Shown piece by piece: positions 1 to 7,864 of a stretch of DNA of 64,000 nt (its first letter is position 1; each line of letters opens with the position of its first letter). The stretch comes from Halomonas gemina. GTDB taxonomy: Bacteria; Pseudomonadota; Gammaproteobacteria; Pseudomonadales; Halomonadaceae. The notes below the pieces were generated by a model, which was not told the DNA's origin, ran no database searches, and was given only the letters and a program-made list of their open reading frames with translations. The position numbers and the translations under genes are program-made. The stretch spans positions 124,001-188,000 of the forward strand of contig NZ_JAMJPK010000007.1 of the NCBI RefSeq assembly GCF_023554995.1, read 5' to 3'.

Positions 1-1
1 G

Positions 2-1225
2 GCGCCACTGCCGGATGACCAGCGCGCGGCCCTGCTGTCCAGCCTGGAAAATGCCTTGATGCGCGCCGAGCAGTCGGACAAGCGTATCGCCGGCCACCGC
101 TACGAGAGCAAGCTGGCCTTCCAGCTGTGGGAGGAGGATCGGCTGGTGCTGCGCTCGGCCAGCGCCCCACCGGCGCCGTTGACCACCCTCACCGAGGGTT
201 ACGAGGACACCCGCCTGGAAGGCCATGGCTGGCGGGTCTATGCCTTGAGCAACCCTGAACGGCCACTGCGCGTGGTGGTCGGGGAGCGCGAGGATGTGCG
301 TGGCGAGCTGACCCGGGCCGTGGCCCTGCGCACGCTGTTGCCGGACCTGATCGGCCTGCCGCTGCTAGCGCTGCTGCTGTGGTGGGCGATCGGCTGGGGG
401 CTGCGGCCGCTGTCGCGAATGGCCGAGCAGATCCGACGGCGCGACCCCCACACTCTGCAGCCCCTGATCCTCCAACCGCTGCCGCGGGAGCTGGAAACCA
501 TCACCGGCGCTCTGAACCGCTTGCTGGAGCGCATCCGCGCCCTGCGAGTGCGCGAGAAGCGCTTCATCGCCGACGCCGCCCACGAACTGCGCACCCCCAT
601 GGCGGTGCTCGACCTGCACGCCCAGAACGCCCTGGCTGCCGAGGACCCGGCGGATCGCCGCGAGGCGCTGGAAAAACTGCGCGACGCCGTGGCCCGGAGC
701 ACTCGCCTGGTCACCCAACTGCTTGCCCTGGCTCGCCTGGACCCGGAGGAGGCGTCGCCGCTGACCGGCCAGCCCGCCGACCTGCTGGTCGAGGTGCGCG
801 AGGCACTGGCCAAGCTCTCGCCCCTGGCCGCCGAACGCGGCATCGAGCTCCAGCTGGAGGCCGACGAAGCCGCCGACTGGGGACTGTCGGTCGAGCCTGG
901 CGTCATCGACACCCTGATCCAGAACCTGGCCGGCAATGCCCTGCAGCACTCCCCCGAGGGCGGCACCGTGACGGTCGAACTGGCGGCCGGCAATGACGCA
1001 CTGACCCTGGCGATCGACGACCAGGGCCCCGGCATTCCCGCCGCGGAGCGCGAGCGCGTTCTTGAACGCTTCCATCGCCTCGGCCCGGGCGCCGGTGCGG
1101 GCCTCGGGCTCTCCATCGTCGACCGGCTGCTGCAGCGCCACGGCGGCAACCTGCGATTCGACGAGGCACCGGGCGGCGGGCTCAGGGTGGAGGTCGTGCT
1201 GCCGCGCCAGCATCGGCTGACGTGA
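2..1225 (+). CDS. sensor histidine kinase, QseC/PmrB-like, 5' end outside window
   Basis: Membrane sensor kinase that would phosphorylate a response regulator encoded upstream of the window. The reading frame is already open at base 2, so the N-terminus (first membrane helix and start of the sensor domain) is missing. Visible in order: the end of a periplasmic sensor segment, a Leu-rich membrane helix near base 340-400, a short HAMP-like linker (RPLSRMAEQI), the HisKA phospho-acceptor box (AAHELRTP) near base 575-600, and an HATPase_c domain with N box (NLAGNALQHS) and G boxes (DQGPGIP, GLGLSIV). It ends 37 bases from the convergent kinase gene. The kinase family is clear; the stimulus cannot be read from the sequence. 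Confidence 0.9.
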   Translation, partial: APLPDDQRAALLSSLENALMRAEQSDKRIAGHRYESKLAFQLWEEDRLVLRSASAPPAPLTTLTEGYEDTRLEGHGWRVYALSNPERPLRVVVGEREDVRGELTRAVALRTLLPDLIGLPLLALLLWWAIGWGLRPLSRMAEQIRRRDPHTLQPLILQPLPRELETITGALNRLLERIRALRVREKRFIADAAHELRTPMAVLDLHAQNALAAEDPADRREALEKLRDAVARSTRLVTQLLALARLDPEEASPLTGQPADLLVEVREALAKLSPLAAERGIELQLEADEAADWGLSVEPGVIDTLIQNLAGNALQHSPEGGTVTVELAAGNDALTLAIDDQGPGIPAAERERVLERFHRLGPGAGAGLGLSIVDRLLQRHGGNLRFDEAPGGGLRVEVVLPRQHRLT

Positions 1226-1262
1226 AGCTATGACCTGATCCAGTCGCTGGACGAGTCACGCA

Positions 1263-2618
1263 TCAACACTCGGCGGGCCGGAAGGGGCGGTCGGGCAGCC
1301 AGACACGCACCGCCAGGCCACCGAGGCGCGCGCGGGCGAGTTCCAGCCGGCCGCCGTTGAGCTTCACCAGATCGGCCACGATGGCCAGGCCCAGGCCGCT
1401 GCCCGGGCGCTGCTCGTCGAGCCGGGCGCCGCGGGACAGCGCGGCCTGGCGCTGGGCCTCGTCCATGCCCGGCCCGTCGTCCTCGACCTCCAGCCAGCTT
1501 CCCTCGGCATCGCTGCCACCGCGCATCTCGACCCGCCCCTCGGCCCAGCGCAGGGCGTTGTCCAGCAGGTTGCCGACCAGTTCCTGCAGGTCCTGGGCCT
1601 CCATGCGCACCCGCATCCCGACCGGCAGGTCATGGCTGAGGGTGATGCCGCGTCGCTCGGCCAGGCGGCCAAGCCCCGCGAGGATGGGGGTGAGCACCTC
1701 GCCGGCGGCGACCCGGGGGGCCAGGCCAGCGTCCCCGGCCGCCGAGGCGCGGGCCAGGTGGTGGCGTACCGCCGCATCGATGCGCGTCAATTCGTCACGG
1801 ATGCGCGTGCGCCGCGGCTCCTCGATCCCGTCGGCCAGGGTGGTCAGCACGCTCACCGGGGTCTTCAGCGCATGTGCCAGGTTGCCCGCGGCGTGACGCG
1901 CATGGGTCATCAGACGCCGGTCGCGGTCCAGCACGCCGTTCATGGCCCGGGCCAGGCGCGCGAGCTCCGGCGACAGGCGGGCATCCAGGCGCTCGGCATC
2001 GCCGTTCTCCACCTGCTGCAGGTCGGCCTGTATCCGGCGCAGCGGGGCCAGGCCCCAGCGCACCTGCAGGGCCAGGGTGGCCAGCAGCAACAGTCCCAGG
2101 CCAACCAGGAAGAGTGTCACCAGACGGGTAAAGCGGGCGAGCTCCGCGTCCAGCGTTTCCCGGGAGACGGCCACGCTGACGTGCAGGGGGCCGTCCAGCG
2201 GTGCCAGGCGGATATCGCGCTCGATGACGCGCAGCGGCGTTCCGCGTGGGCCTGCCAGGTCACGGATCATCACCTCGCGGTGGGAACGCACCGGCAGGCG
2301 CTGGTCCCACAGCGAGCGGGAGGTGAGCACCCGCTCGCCGCCGTCGCTGATCTGCCAGTACCAGCCGGAGAGGGCCTGCTCGAAGCGCGGGTCGCCCAGT
2401 GAGCGTTCATGCACCAGTCTCTGCTGCGACGGCTCCCAGGCGAGGCCGGCGACCACCACGTTGAGCAGGGCGTCCAGGCGCTCGTCGAAGGCGTTCGTCG
2501 CGGTGGTGCGGAAATAGTGGGAGAGCCCCGCGCCGGCCAGCGGCAGGGCAATCGCCAGGGTCAGCAGGGACGCCAGCAGCAGGCGACTGGCCAGCGACAG
2601 CTGCCGCAATCGACTCAT
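1263..2618 (-). CDS. sensor histidine kinase, PhoQ-like
   Basis: Inner-membrane sensor kinase of 451 aa. An N-terminal helix (about residues 13-33), a periplasmic domain of about 130 residues, a second helix (about 165-187), HAMP, the H box (NLAHALKTP, His near residue 249) and an HATPase_c domain (NLLDNALRWA, DDGPGMD, GLGLAIV) are all visible. The ALKTP form of the H box is the one seen in PhoQ-type kinases. Its start overlaps the stop of the response regulator by 4 bases (ATGA), so the two are translationally coupled. The PepSY gene next to the regulator suggests envelope or cation sensing, which is inference. Confidence 0.93.
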   Translation of the reverse strand: MSRLRQLSLASRLLLASLLTLAIALPLAGAGLSHYFRTTATNAFDERLDALLNVVVAGLAWEPSQQRLVHERSLGDPRFEQALSGWYWQISDGGERVLTSRSLWDQRLPVRSHREVMIRDLAGPRGTPLRVIERDIRLAPLDGPLHVSVAVSRETLDAELARFTRLVTLFLVGLGLLLLATLALQVRWGLAPLRRIQADLQQVENGDAERLDARLSPELARLARAMNGVLDRDRRLMTHARHAAGNLAHALKTPVSVLTTLADGIEEPRRTRIRDELTRIDAAVRHHLARASAAGDAGLAPRVAAGEVLTPILAGLGRLAERRGITLSHDLPVGMRVRMEAQDLQELVGNLLDNALRWAEGRVEMRGGSDAEGSWLEVEDDGPGMDEAQRQAALSRGARLDEQRPGSGLGLAIVADLVKLNGGRLELARARLGGLAVRVWLPDRPFRPAEC

Positions 2619-3286
2619 GTCGCCTCGTCGCCTCCGGCCAGGCGATACCCCTGGCCACGGTGGGTCTGGATGCGAGCAGCGCCCAGCTTGCGGCGCAGCC
2701 GGCTGATCTGGACGTCGATGACGTTGGAATCCGGCTCGTGGTCGCGGTCGTAGACGTGCTCGGCGAGCTCGCTTCGACTCACCACGCGGGGCGCGGCGTG
2801 GGCCAGGTAGGCGAGCAGGCGCGACTCCTGGGCGGTCAGGCTCACCGGGCGGCCGGCCAGGGTGACGCTGCCGGTATGGGTGTCGAAGGCGAGCTCGTCG
2901 ATCCTCAGCACCGGGTGGGCATGGCCGTGGCTGCGACGCACCAGGGCGCGCAGCCGGAACAGCACCTCGGCGGTCTCGAAGGGCTTGGTGACGTAGTCGT
3001 CGGCCCCGGCCGAGAAGCCGGCGGCCTTGTCGGCCCAGCGGGTGCGGGCGGTGAGCACCAGCACCGGCGTGTCGATGGCGTCATCGCGCCATTGGGCGAG
3101 CCAGCGACTGCCGTCGCCGTCGGGCAGGCCCAGATCGAGGATCACCGCGTCATAGGCCTCGGTGCGCACCAGAAAGTCCGCCTCGCCGCCGGAGGTGGCG
3201 GTCTCCAGGAGCACACCGGCGTCACCCAGGGCCTCGCTCAGTGCCTCGGCCAGCGCCCGGTCATCCTCCACCAGCAGCACCTTCAT
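2615..3286 (-). CDS. OmpR/PhoB-family response regulator
   Basis: DNA-binding response regulator of 223 aa, partner of the overlapping PhoQ-like kinase. The receiver domain has the acidic pair at D8/D9, phospho-acceptor D51 (VILDLGLPDG) and the conserved Lys in VTKPF (K101). The C-terminal winged helix ends with the usual VDVQISRLRRKL recognition segment. It overlaps the PepSY gene stop by 4 bases, making a PepSY-regulator-kinase operon. OmpR-family regulators bind direct repeats with 11-bp period; such a repeat lies at 3662-3678 in front of this operon, so autoregulation is plausible but not shown. Confidence 0.95.
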   Translation of the reverse strand: MKVLLVEDDRALAEALSEALGDAGVLLETATSGGEADFLVRTEAYDAVILDLGLPDGDGSRWLAQWRDDAIDTPVLVLTARTRWADKAAGFSAGADDYVTKPFETAEVLFRLRALVRRSHGHAHPVLRIDELAFDTHTGSVTLAGRPVSLTAQESRLLAYLAHAAPRVVSRSELAEHVYDRDHEPDSNVIDVQISRLRRKLGAARIQTHRGQGYRLAGGDEAT

Positions 3287-3639
3287 TCCGCGCCATCCTC
3301 GCGTCGCATCCCATTGATATTGACACCCTCCATGCCGATCAGCTCGCCACTGGCGGCATCGAACTCGAACTCCACCACCTGGCCCTGGGGGCCGAGCATC
3401 TCGACCTCGTAGCTCATCCGACCGTCGTCACGCTCGAATTCCACTTCCAGTACCTGGCCCACATAGCGGGCCTCCAGCCAGTCGAGAATATCGGGCAAGG
3501 GTACGATCCGGCCGCTGCGCACCGCCTCGTGAAGGTCGTGCCATGCCTCGTCCGCCGGCGCGGGGGAGCCGGCCAGCAGGGCGAGGAGGGCGACCAGCAC
3601 CGGCAGGGACAGGCGGGGAAGTAGGCATCGCGTCATCAT
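3283..3639 (-). CDS. PepSY-domain periplasmic protein
   Basis: Small exported protein of about 118 aa. It begins with a signal peptide (MMTRCLLPRLSL, Leu/Ala core, cleavage after SPAPA-like residues) followed by one PepSY-type domain (VLEVEFERDDGRMSYEVEM and a beta strand ending in FEFDAASGELI). PepSY domains are known as small inhibitory or sensing modules and are often encoded beside two-component systems. It is the first gene of the PepSY-regulator-kinase operon. Starts at 3636, 3639 or 3645 are all possible because three in-frame Met codons cluster and no strong ribosome site separates them. Confidence 0.8.
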   Translation of the reverse strand: MMTRCLLPRLSLPVLVALLALLAGSPAPADEAWHDLHEAVRSGRIVPLPDILDWLEARYVGQVLEVEFERDDGRMSYEVEMLGPQGQVVEFEFDAASGELIGMEGVNINGMRREDGAE

Positions 3640-3661
3640 GGCCATAGGGTGCCAGGCCGAA

Positions 3662-3678
3662 CATGAACAGAGCATGAA
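3662..3678. promoter_or_regulatory. direct repeat, candidate response-regulator box
   Basis: Two identical CATGAA hexamers separated by 5 bases (CAGAG) give an 11-bp period, the spacing used by OmpR/PhoB-family dimers. The site lies between the two divergent PepSY genes, upstream of the two-component operon. Binding by the adjacent regulator is inference. Confidence 0.45.
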
Positions 3679-3751
3679 TGCCACGGTCACCTTCAGGCAA
3701 GGTGGTGGATGGTACAACGTTCCTGCACTCACACAGCAGGAGGTAGCAACG

Positions 3752-4222
3752 ATGACATTCAAGACGACCCTGATGGGATCCATGGCGGCCCTGATGCTGG
3801 CCGCCGGCGCGGCCCAGGCCGACGATCGCCTGGCCATGGAGCGACTCGATGGCGTGCTCGAGCATGCCACGGCCTTCGGTTTCACACACTTCGAGGAGAT
3901 CGAGGCCAAGAGCGGCAACAGTGTCGAGGTCGAAGGTTGGCTCGACGATGAGTGGTACGCCGATGCCAGGCTTTCCCTCGATTCCGGAGAGTCCCTGAAA
4001 GAGGAGCGCAAGCGGCTGATCACCGGCGCCTGGGGCATGCGCGAGGACGATGTCCGCCAGGCCTTCGACGTGGCCATCAGCGAAGGCATGATCGAGTTCG
4101 AGGAGATCAATATCGACGAGGCCGGCAAGATCGAGATCGAGGGCCGCGATGCCGACGGTCGTGAAATCGAGATCACGACCCGGTTAGGAGAAAGCGGCGT
4201 CATCGAGGTGGAGCACGACTGA
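3752..4222 (+). CDS. PepSY-domain periplasmic protein
   Basis: Exported acidic protein of 156 aa. It has a signal peptide (MTFKTTLMGSMAALMLAAGA, cleaved after AQA) and two PepSY-like repeats (about residues 30-80 and 85-155), each built from a helix followed by strands such as GNSVEVEGWLDDEWYA and GKIEIEGRDADGREIEI. The start is fixed by a perfect AGGAGG at 3738-3743. It is divergent from the PepSY-two-component operon and shares its regulatory region with it, so it is a likely target of that system. No catalytic residues are apparent; a chaperone or sensor accessory role is only a guess. Confidence 0.82.
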   Translation: MTFKTTLMGSMAALMLAAGAAQADDRLAMERLDGVLEHATAFGFTHFEEIEAKSGNSVEVEGWLDDEWYADARLSLDSGESLKEERKRLITGAWGMREDDVRQAFDVAISEGMIEFEEINIDEAGKIEIEGRDADGREIEITTRLGESGVIEVEHD

Positions 4223-4227
4223 CGCCG

Positions 4228-4253
4228 TCGCCGGGGCCTCGCCCCGGCGATTT
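4228..4253 (+). terminator. hairpin terminator after PepSY gene
   Basis: A 10-bp perfect stem (4228-4237 with 4241-4250) with a CTC loop starts six bases after the PepSY stop and is followed by a short TTT. The stem is strong but the U-tract is weak. Confidence 0.65.
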
Positions 4254-4277
4254 CCCCATCCGGCAGGAAGCCCGCAC

Positions 4278-4316
4278 GAAAGGGCCCGACGCGACAGCTT
4301 CGCGCCGGGGCCTTTC
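4278..4316 (-). terminator. hairpin terminator after the RHH gene
   Basis: A long near-perfect inverted repeat (GAAAGG... / ...CCTTTC) lies 15 bases beyond the stop of the leftward ribbon-helix-helix gene and would end its transcript. Confidence 0.55.
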
Positions 4317-4330
4317 AGTCGGGTGAGACC

Positions 4331-4528
4331 TCACTCCCGCTCCGGTGCGTCCCTGGTGGCCAGGTCGGGGCGTGTCTCGTATTCCACACCATGGTCGCGC
4401 AGATAGTCGCGGATCAGCTGTCGCACCACCTGGGACGGGGTCAGGTCCTGGGCCGCACAGAGCTGCTCGAAGGCCCGCTTCTTGTGCGGGTCGATCAGCA
4501 GGGTCAGGCGTGCCGTCTTTTTTTCCAT
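4331..4528 (-). CDS. ribbon-helix-helix DNA-binding protein, CopG-like
   Basis: A 65-aa protein with the pattern of a ribbon-helix-helix repressor: a short basic beta strand (KKTARLTLLIDP), helix A (HKKRAFEQLCAAQ) and helix B (TPSQVVRQLIRDYLRDHG). Such proteins act as dimers or tetramers on short repeats. It diverges from the SulP transporter; the ATGTTAAT octamer occurs twice in the shared region (4557-4564 and 4619-4626) and could be its operator. No toxin gene is next to it, so it is better read as a stand-alone repressor than as an antitoxin. Confidence 0.75.
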   Translation of the reverse strand: MEKKTARLTLLIDPHKKRAFEQLCAAQDLTPSQVVRQLIRDYLRDHGVEYETRPDLATRDAPERE

Positions 4529-4721
4529 CGTGATTCTCCGGAAACATTATCATCAAATGTTAATACCCGCTGCCACCCGAGGCAATGCCGGGGCACATTT
4601 GTCGAGGATACTAACGGCATGTTAATGTCATTCACATAAGCAACCGGATCACCGCCAACCTCGGGTGCGGCCACCAGCCCATCCAGGGGATGGGTGACCC
4701 CGCAAGGAGGAGACCTCGCGC

Positions 4722-6476
4722 ATGGCACGCCAGCGACCGCCACCGCGACTTCCCGGCATCGCCACCGGCCTGCGCGCGGCCTGGCGAGATGGCTACGGCC
4801 TGGACGACCTGCGCCGCGACGTGCTGGCCGGGCTGACCATCGGCACCGTGGCGGTGCCGCTCTCCATGGCGCTGGCCATCGCCACCGGCGTGCCCCCACA
4901 GCACGGGCTCTACACAGCGATCGTCGCCGGCGCCATCATCGCGCTGACCGGCGGCTCACGCTTCAACGTCTCGGGCCCGACGGCGGCCTTCGTCGTCATC
5001 CTCTTCCCCATCGTCCAGCAGTACGGCCTGGGCGGCCTGCTGATCGCCTCGATGATGGCCGGCGTGATTCTGGTGGCGCTGGGCCTCACCGGCATGGGGC
5101 GCCTCATCCAGTACGTGCCCTATCCGGTGGTGCTGGGCTTCACGGCGGGGATCGCGGTGGTGATCGCGGTACTGCAGGTGCCCGACTTCCTGGGTCTTCA
5201 GGTCGGCCAGCTGGGCGAGCACTTCGTCGAGAACCTGGGGCGCATCGCCGCCTCGCTGCCGAGCCTGAGTCCGCTGGAGCTGGGGGTGGGCGCCTTCACC
5301 CTGGGGGTCATGCTGCTCTGGCCGCGCCTGCATGTGCCGATTCCGGCGCCTCTGGTCGGGCTGGTGGTCGGCGCGGTGGCGGCCTATGCGCTCAACCACG
5401 GGATCGGCGACCCGAGCACGGGTAACCTGGTGGAGACCATCGCCTCGCGCTTCACCTGGGAGGCACAGGGCGAGACGGGCAGTGGCATCCCGCCGATCGC
5501 GCCGAGCTTCGTGGCCCCCTGGCGGCTCCCCGGCGCGGATGGCGAACCGCTGGTGCTGGATTTCGCGCTGCTGCGGGCCCTGCTGGGTCCCGCCTTCGCC
5601 ATCGCCATGCTGGGGGCAATCGAGTCGCTGCTCTGCGCGGTAGTGTCCGACGGCCTGACCCGGACCCGGCACGACCCCAACGCCGAGCTGATCGGCCAGG
5701 GGCTGGGCAATATTGTCGCCCCGCTGTTCGGCGGCATTACCGCCACGGCCGCCATCGCGCGGACCGCCACCAACATCCGCAGCGGCGCCCGTTCGCCGAT
5801 CGCAGCAGTAGTACATTCGCTCGTCGTGCTGCTGGCGGTGGTCGCCCTGGCCGGCCTGCTGGGGCTGGTGCCGATGGCCGCACTGGCGGCGCTGCTGTTC
5901 ATCGTCGCCTGGAACATGGGCGAGGCCCGCCACTTCCTGCACACCCTGCGCTCGGCCCCACCGGGCGACGTGGCCATCCTGGTGACCTGCTTCACCCTGA
6001 CCGTGCTCTTCGACATGGTGCTGGCGGTGGCCGTGGGCATCGGGCTGGCCGCCGCCCTGTTCATCCGGCGCATGTCGCTGCTGACCCAGACCCAGCGCAT
6101 AGATAGCGGGCCCCATGCCAGCCTCGACGCGCTGCCCGGCGAGGTCGCCCTCTACGACATCGATGGCCCGCTGTTCTTCGGCGCCGCCGAGAAGGCGCTC
6201 ACCTCGCTGCACCTGGTGGACCCGAACGTGCGGGTCGTCATCCTCGACATGCACGACGTGCCGAGCATGGATGGCACCGCCATCGTGGCCCTCAAGGCCC
6301 TGATCGACGAGATGCACCGCCAGGGGGTCGCCCTGGTCTTGGTCGGCCTGCCGGCGCGGATCCTCGTCACGCTGCGCCGCGCGGGGATCCGCCGCACGGC
6401 CGGCCGGCTGACCTGGTGCCGGGAACTAGGCCATGCCCGGAAGGTGGCCCTGCGCTGGCTCGCGCGGACCGCCTGA
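4722..6476 (+). CDS. SulP-family anion transporter with STAS domain
   Basis: Inner-membrane SLC26/SulP transporter of 584 aa. The first 430 residues hold the hydrophobic transport core, including the family signature early in the protein (VPLSMALAIATGVPPQHGLYTAI) and GGSRFNVSGPTAAFVVI. A C-terminal STAS domain follows (about residues 470-570, with VVILDMHDVPSMDGTAI). The ATG is preceded by AAGGAGGAG. Substrates of this family include sulfate, bicarbonate and dicarboxylates; the sequence does not decide between them. No carbonic anhydrase gene is fused or adjacent. It is probably monocistronic. Confidence 0.92.
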   Translation: MARQRPPPRLPGIATGLRAAWRDGYGLDDLRRDVLAGLTIGTVAVPLSMALAIATGVPPQHGLYTAIVAGAIIALTGGSRFNVSGPTAAFVVILFPIVQQYGLGGLLIASMMAGVILVALGLTGMGRLIQYVPYPVVLGFTAGIAVVIAVLQVPDFLGLQVGQLGEHFVENLGRIAASLPSLSPLELGVGAFTLGVMLLWPRLHVPIPAPLVGLVVGAVAAYALNHGIGDPSTGNLVETIASRFTWEAQGETGSGIPPIAPSFVAPWRLPGADGEPLVLDFALLRALLGPAFAIAMLGAIESLLCAVVSDGLTRTRHDPNAELIGQGLGNIVAPLFGGITATAAIARTATNIRSGARSPIAAVVHSLVVLLAVVALAGLLGLVPMAALAALLFIVAWNMGEARHFLHTLRSAPPGDVAILVTCFTLTVLFDMVLAVAVGIGLAAALFIRRMSLLTQTQRIDSGPHASLDALPGEVALYDIDGPLFFGAAEKALTSLHLVDPNVRVVILDMHDVPSMDGTAIVALKALIDEMHRQGVALVLVGLPARILVTLRRAGIRRTAGRLTWCRELGHARKVALRWLARTA

Positions 6477-6514
6477 AACACGACGACACCACTGACATCC
6501 AACGGTCATCGCGC

Positions 6515-6531
6515 CTTAAGCGATCCTTAAG
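6515..6531. promoter_or_regulatory. PmrA/BasR-like box
   Basis: Two CTTAAG hexamers separated by exactly 5 bases (CGATC). This matches the known PmrA (BasR) operator form, a CTTAAN hexamer repeated after 5 bases. It lies 69 bases upstream of the small membrane protein gene. A PmrB/QseC-like kinase is encoded at the left edge of the window. Confidence 0.5.
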
Positions 6532-6599
6532 ACGGCTCCTCTAACGTCGGGTCAACGGGGCTCCTGCCCCCGTCCACCGAATCACGAGGAGGCGACACC

Positions 6600-6878
6600 A
6601 TGGGCACTGTCACCTGCGATACCCCCGCGGCGGAACGGCTGGCGAGCGCTCGTCGAGCGGGCTTGCTGGTGGTGGCCGGCTGGCTGCTGCTGGCTAGCGG
6701 CGTGTTGCTCGCCGGCTGGGCACCGGTGGAGCTGCCACTGGGGCTGGTCGGCCTGGGCGCCGCGGCCCTGTACCTCATGTGGCCGAGCCGGGCACTCTCT
6801 TCGGACACCCTCGACGGCCTCCACAGCCTGACCCTGGCCAGCCTGATCACCCTCTCCGGCTTTCATCTGCTGGCCTGA
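6600..6878 (+). CDS. small hypothetical membrane protein
   Basis: A 92-aa protein of unknown function. After a short polar N-terminus with one Cys it has a Leu/Val-rich helix (about residues 20-41), a second helix (about 45-60) and a weaker third one near the C-terminus. AGGAGG sits just before the ATG. It lies 123 bases after the SulP gene and 46 bases before the TPP aptamer, so it is not part of the thiamine transcript under riboswitch control. The PmrA-like repeat upstream suggests envelope-stress control. Confidence 0.6.
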   Translation: MGTVTCDTPAAERLASARRAGLLVVAGWLLLASGVLLAGWAPVELPLGLVGLGAAALYLMWPSRALSSDTLDGLHSLTLASLITLSGFHLLA

Positions 6879-6923
6879 GCCCGGCCTTTACAGCCAGGGA
6901 GCGGGCGGGGATAGTGGGGCCTG

Positions 6924-7007
6924 ACGACAGGGGCGCCGTGGCGAGACCGCCACGGCTGAGACGCACCCTCGGAACCTGACCCGGATAATGCCGGCGTAGG
7001 GAGTCGT
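6924..7007 (+). promoter_or_regulatory. TPP riboswitch (THI element)
   Basis: All landmarks of the thiamine pyrophosphate aptamer are present: P1 formed by ACGAC (6924-6928) and GTCGT (7003-7007), the GGGGCGCC start, GGCTGAGA, ACCCTCGGAACCTGA and the CCGGATAATGCCGG hairpin followed by CGTAGGGA. Downstream, CCTCCC (7036-7041) can pair with GGGAGG (7048-7053), which is the thiM ribosome site, so control is probably at translation initiation. Confidence 0.95.
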
Positions 7008-7057
7008 GCGGCCCCGGCCCCACCGCCGCGCTGCACCTCCCGCGCCGGGGAGGCCCC

Positions 7058-7864
7058 ATGCTAGCCATCGATCCCGCCGCGCACCTGGCCCGGGTGCGCG
7101 AGACCAGCCCGCTGGTCCACAACATCACCAACCATGTCGCCATGAACAGCATGGCCAACGTACTGCTGGCCATCGGCGCCTCGCCGGCCATGGTCCATGC
7201 CCGCGAGGAAGCCGCCGAGTTCACCGCGCTGGCCGCTGCCCTGACGGTCAATATCGGCACCCTCTCGCCCCACTGGGTCGAGGCCATGGAGGCCTCCGTC
7301 CTGGCCGCCAGTGAGGTGGGGCATCCCTGGGTGCTGGATCCGGTGGCCGTGGGCGCCACGCGCTATCGCCGCGAGACCGGCGCGCGACTGCTGGCGCTCG
7401 CGCCGGACGTGATCCGTGGCAACGCCTCGGAAATCATCGCCCTGGCCGGGCAGGCCGGCGGCGGACGCGGCGTGGACAGCACCGACCCGGCCGAGGCGGC
7501 CCGCGATGCCGCCATCCGACTGGCCCGCCAGACGGATGGCGTGATCGCGGTGACCGGCAAGGTGGACCTGGTCACCGACGGCCGGCGGATCGCCCGCCTC
7601 GAGGGCGGCCACCCGCTGATGCCCCGGGTCACCACCCTGGGCTGCGCGCTGACCGGCGTGGTGGCGGCCTTCCTGGCCGGCGCCGATGACCGCTTCGAGG
7701 CGACGGTGGCGGCGCTGGCCTGCTACGCCGTGGCCGGCGAACTGGCCGGTGAGGTCGCACGCGGCCCCGGCAGCTTCGCGGTGGCCTTCCTCGACGCTCT
7801 CTTCCACCTGGATGGCGAGGCGCTGGCCGAACGGGCCCGCCTGGAGGTTGACGATGCGCCTTGA
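7058..7864 (+). CDS. thiM: hydroxyethylthiazole kinase
   Basis: Phosphorylates 4-methyl-5-(2-hydroxyethyl)thiazole in thiamine salvage. The 268-aa protein has the family N-terminus (PLVHNITNHVAMNSMAN), the conserved VLDPVAVGATRYR segment and the ribokinase-fold ATP/anion-hole region (VTTLGCALTGVVAAFLA, with Cys near residue 194). GGGGAGG lies just before the ATG at 7058 and is sequestered in the riboswitch expression platform. Its last 11 bases overlap thiE. No thiD gene is present in the window, so the pyrimidine kinase must be elsewhere. Confidence 0.96.
   Translation: MLAIDPAAHLARVRETSPLVHNITNHVAMNSMANVLLAIGASPAMVHAREEAAEFTALAAALTVNIGTLSPHWVEAMEASVLAASEVGHPWVLDPVAVGATRYRRETGARLLALAPDVIRGNASEIIALAGQAGGGRGVDSTDPAEAARDAAIRLARQTDGVIAVTGKVDLVTDGRRIARLEGGHPLMPRVTTLGCALTGVVAAFLAGADDRFEATVAALACYAVAGELAGEVARGPGSFAVAFLDALFHLDGEALAERARLEVDDAP

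Noticed and set aside
4956..6317. Long frame antisense to the SulP gene
   Set aside because: Low-complexity His/Gln/Arg/Gly-rich product with no family pattern; codon bias fits the SulP strand.
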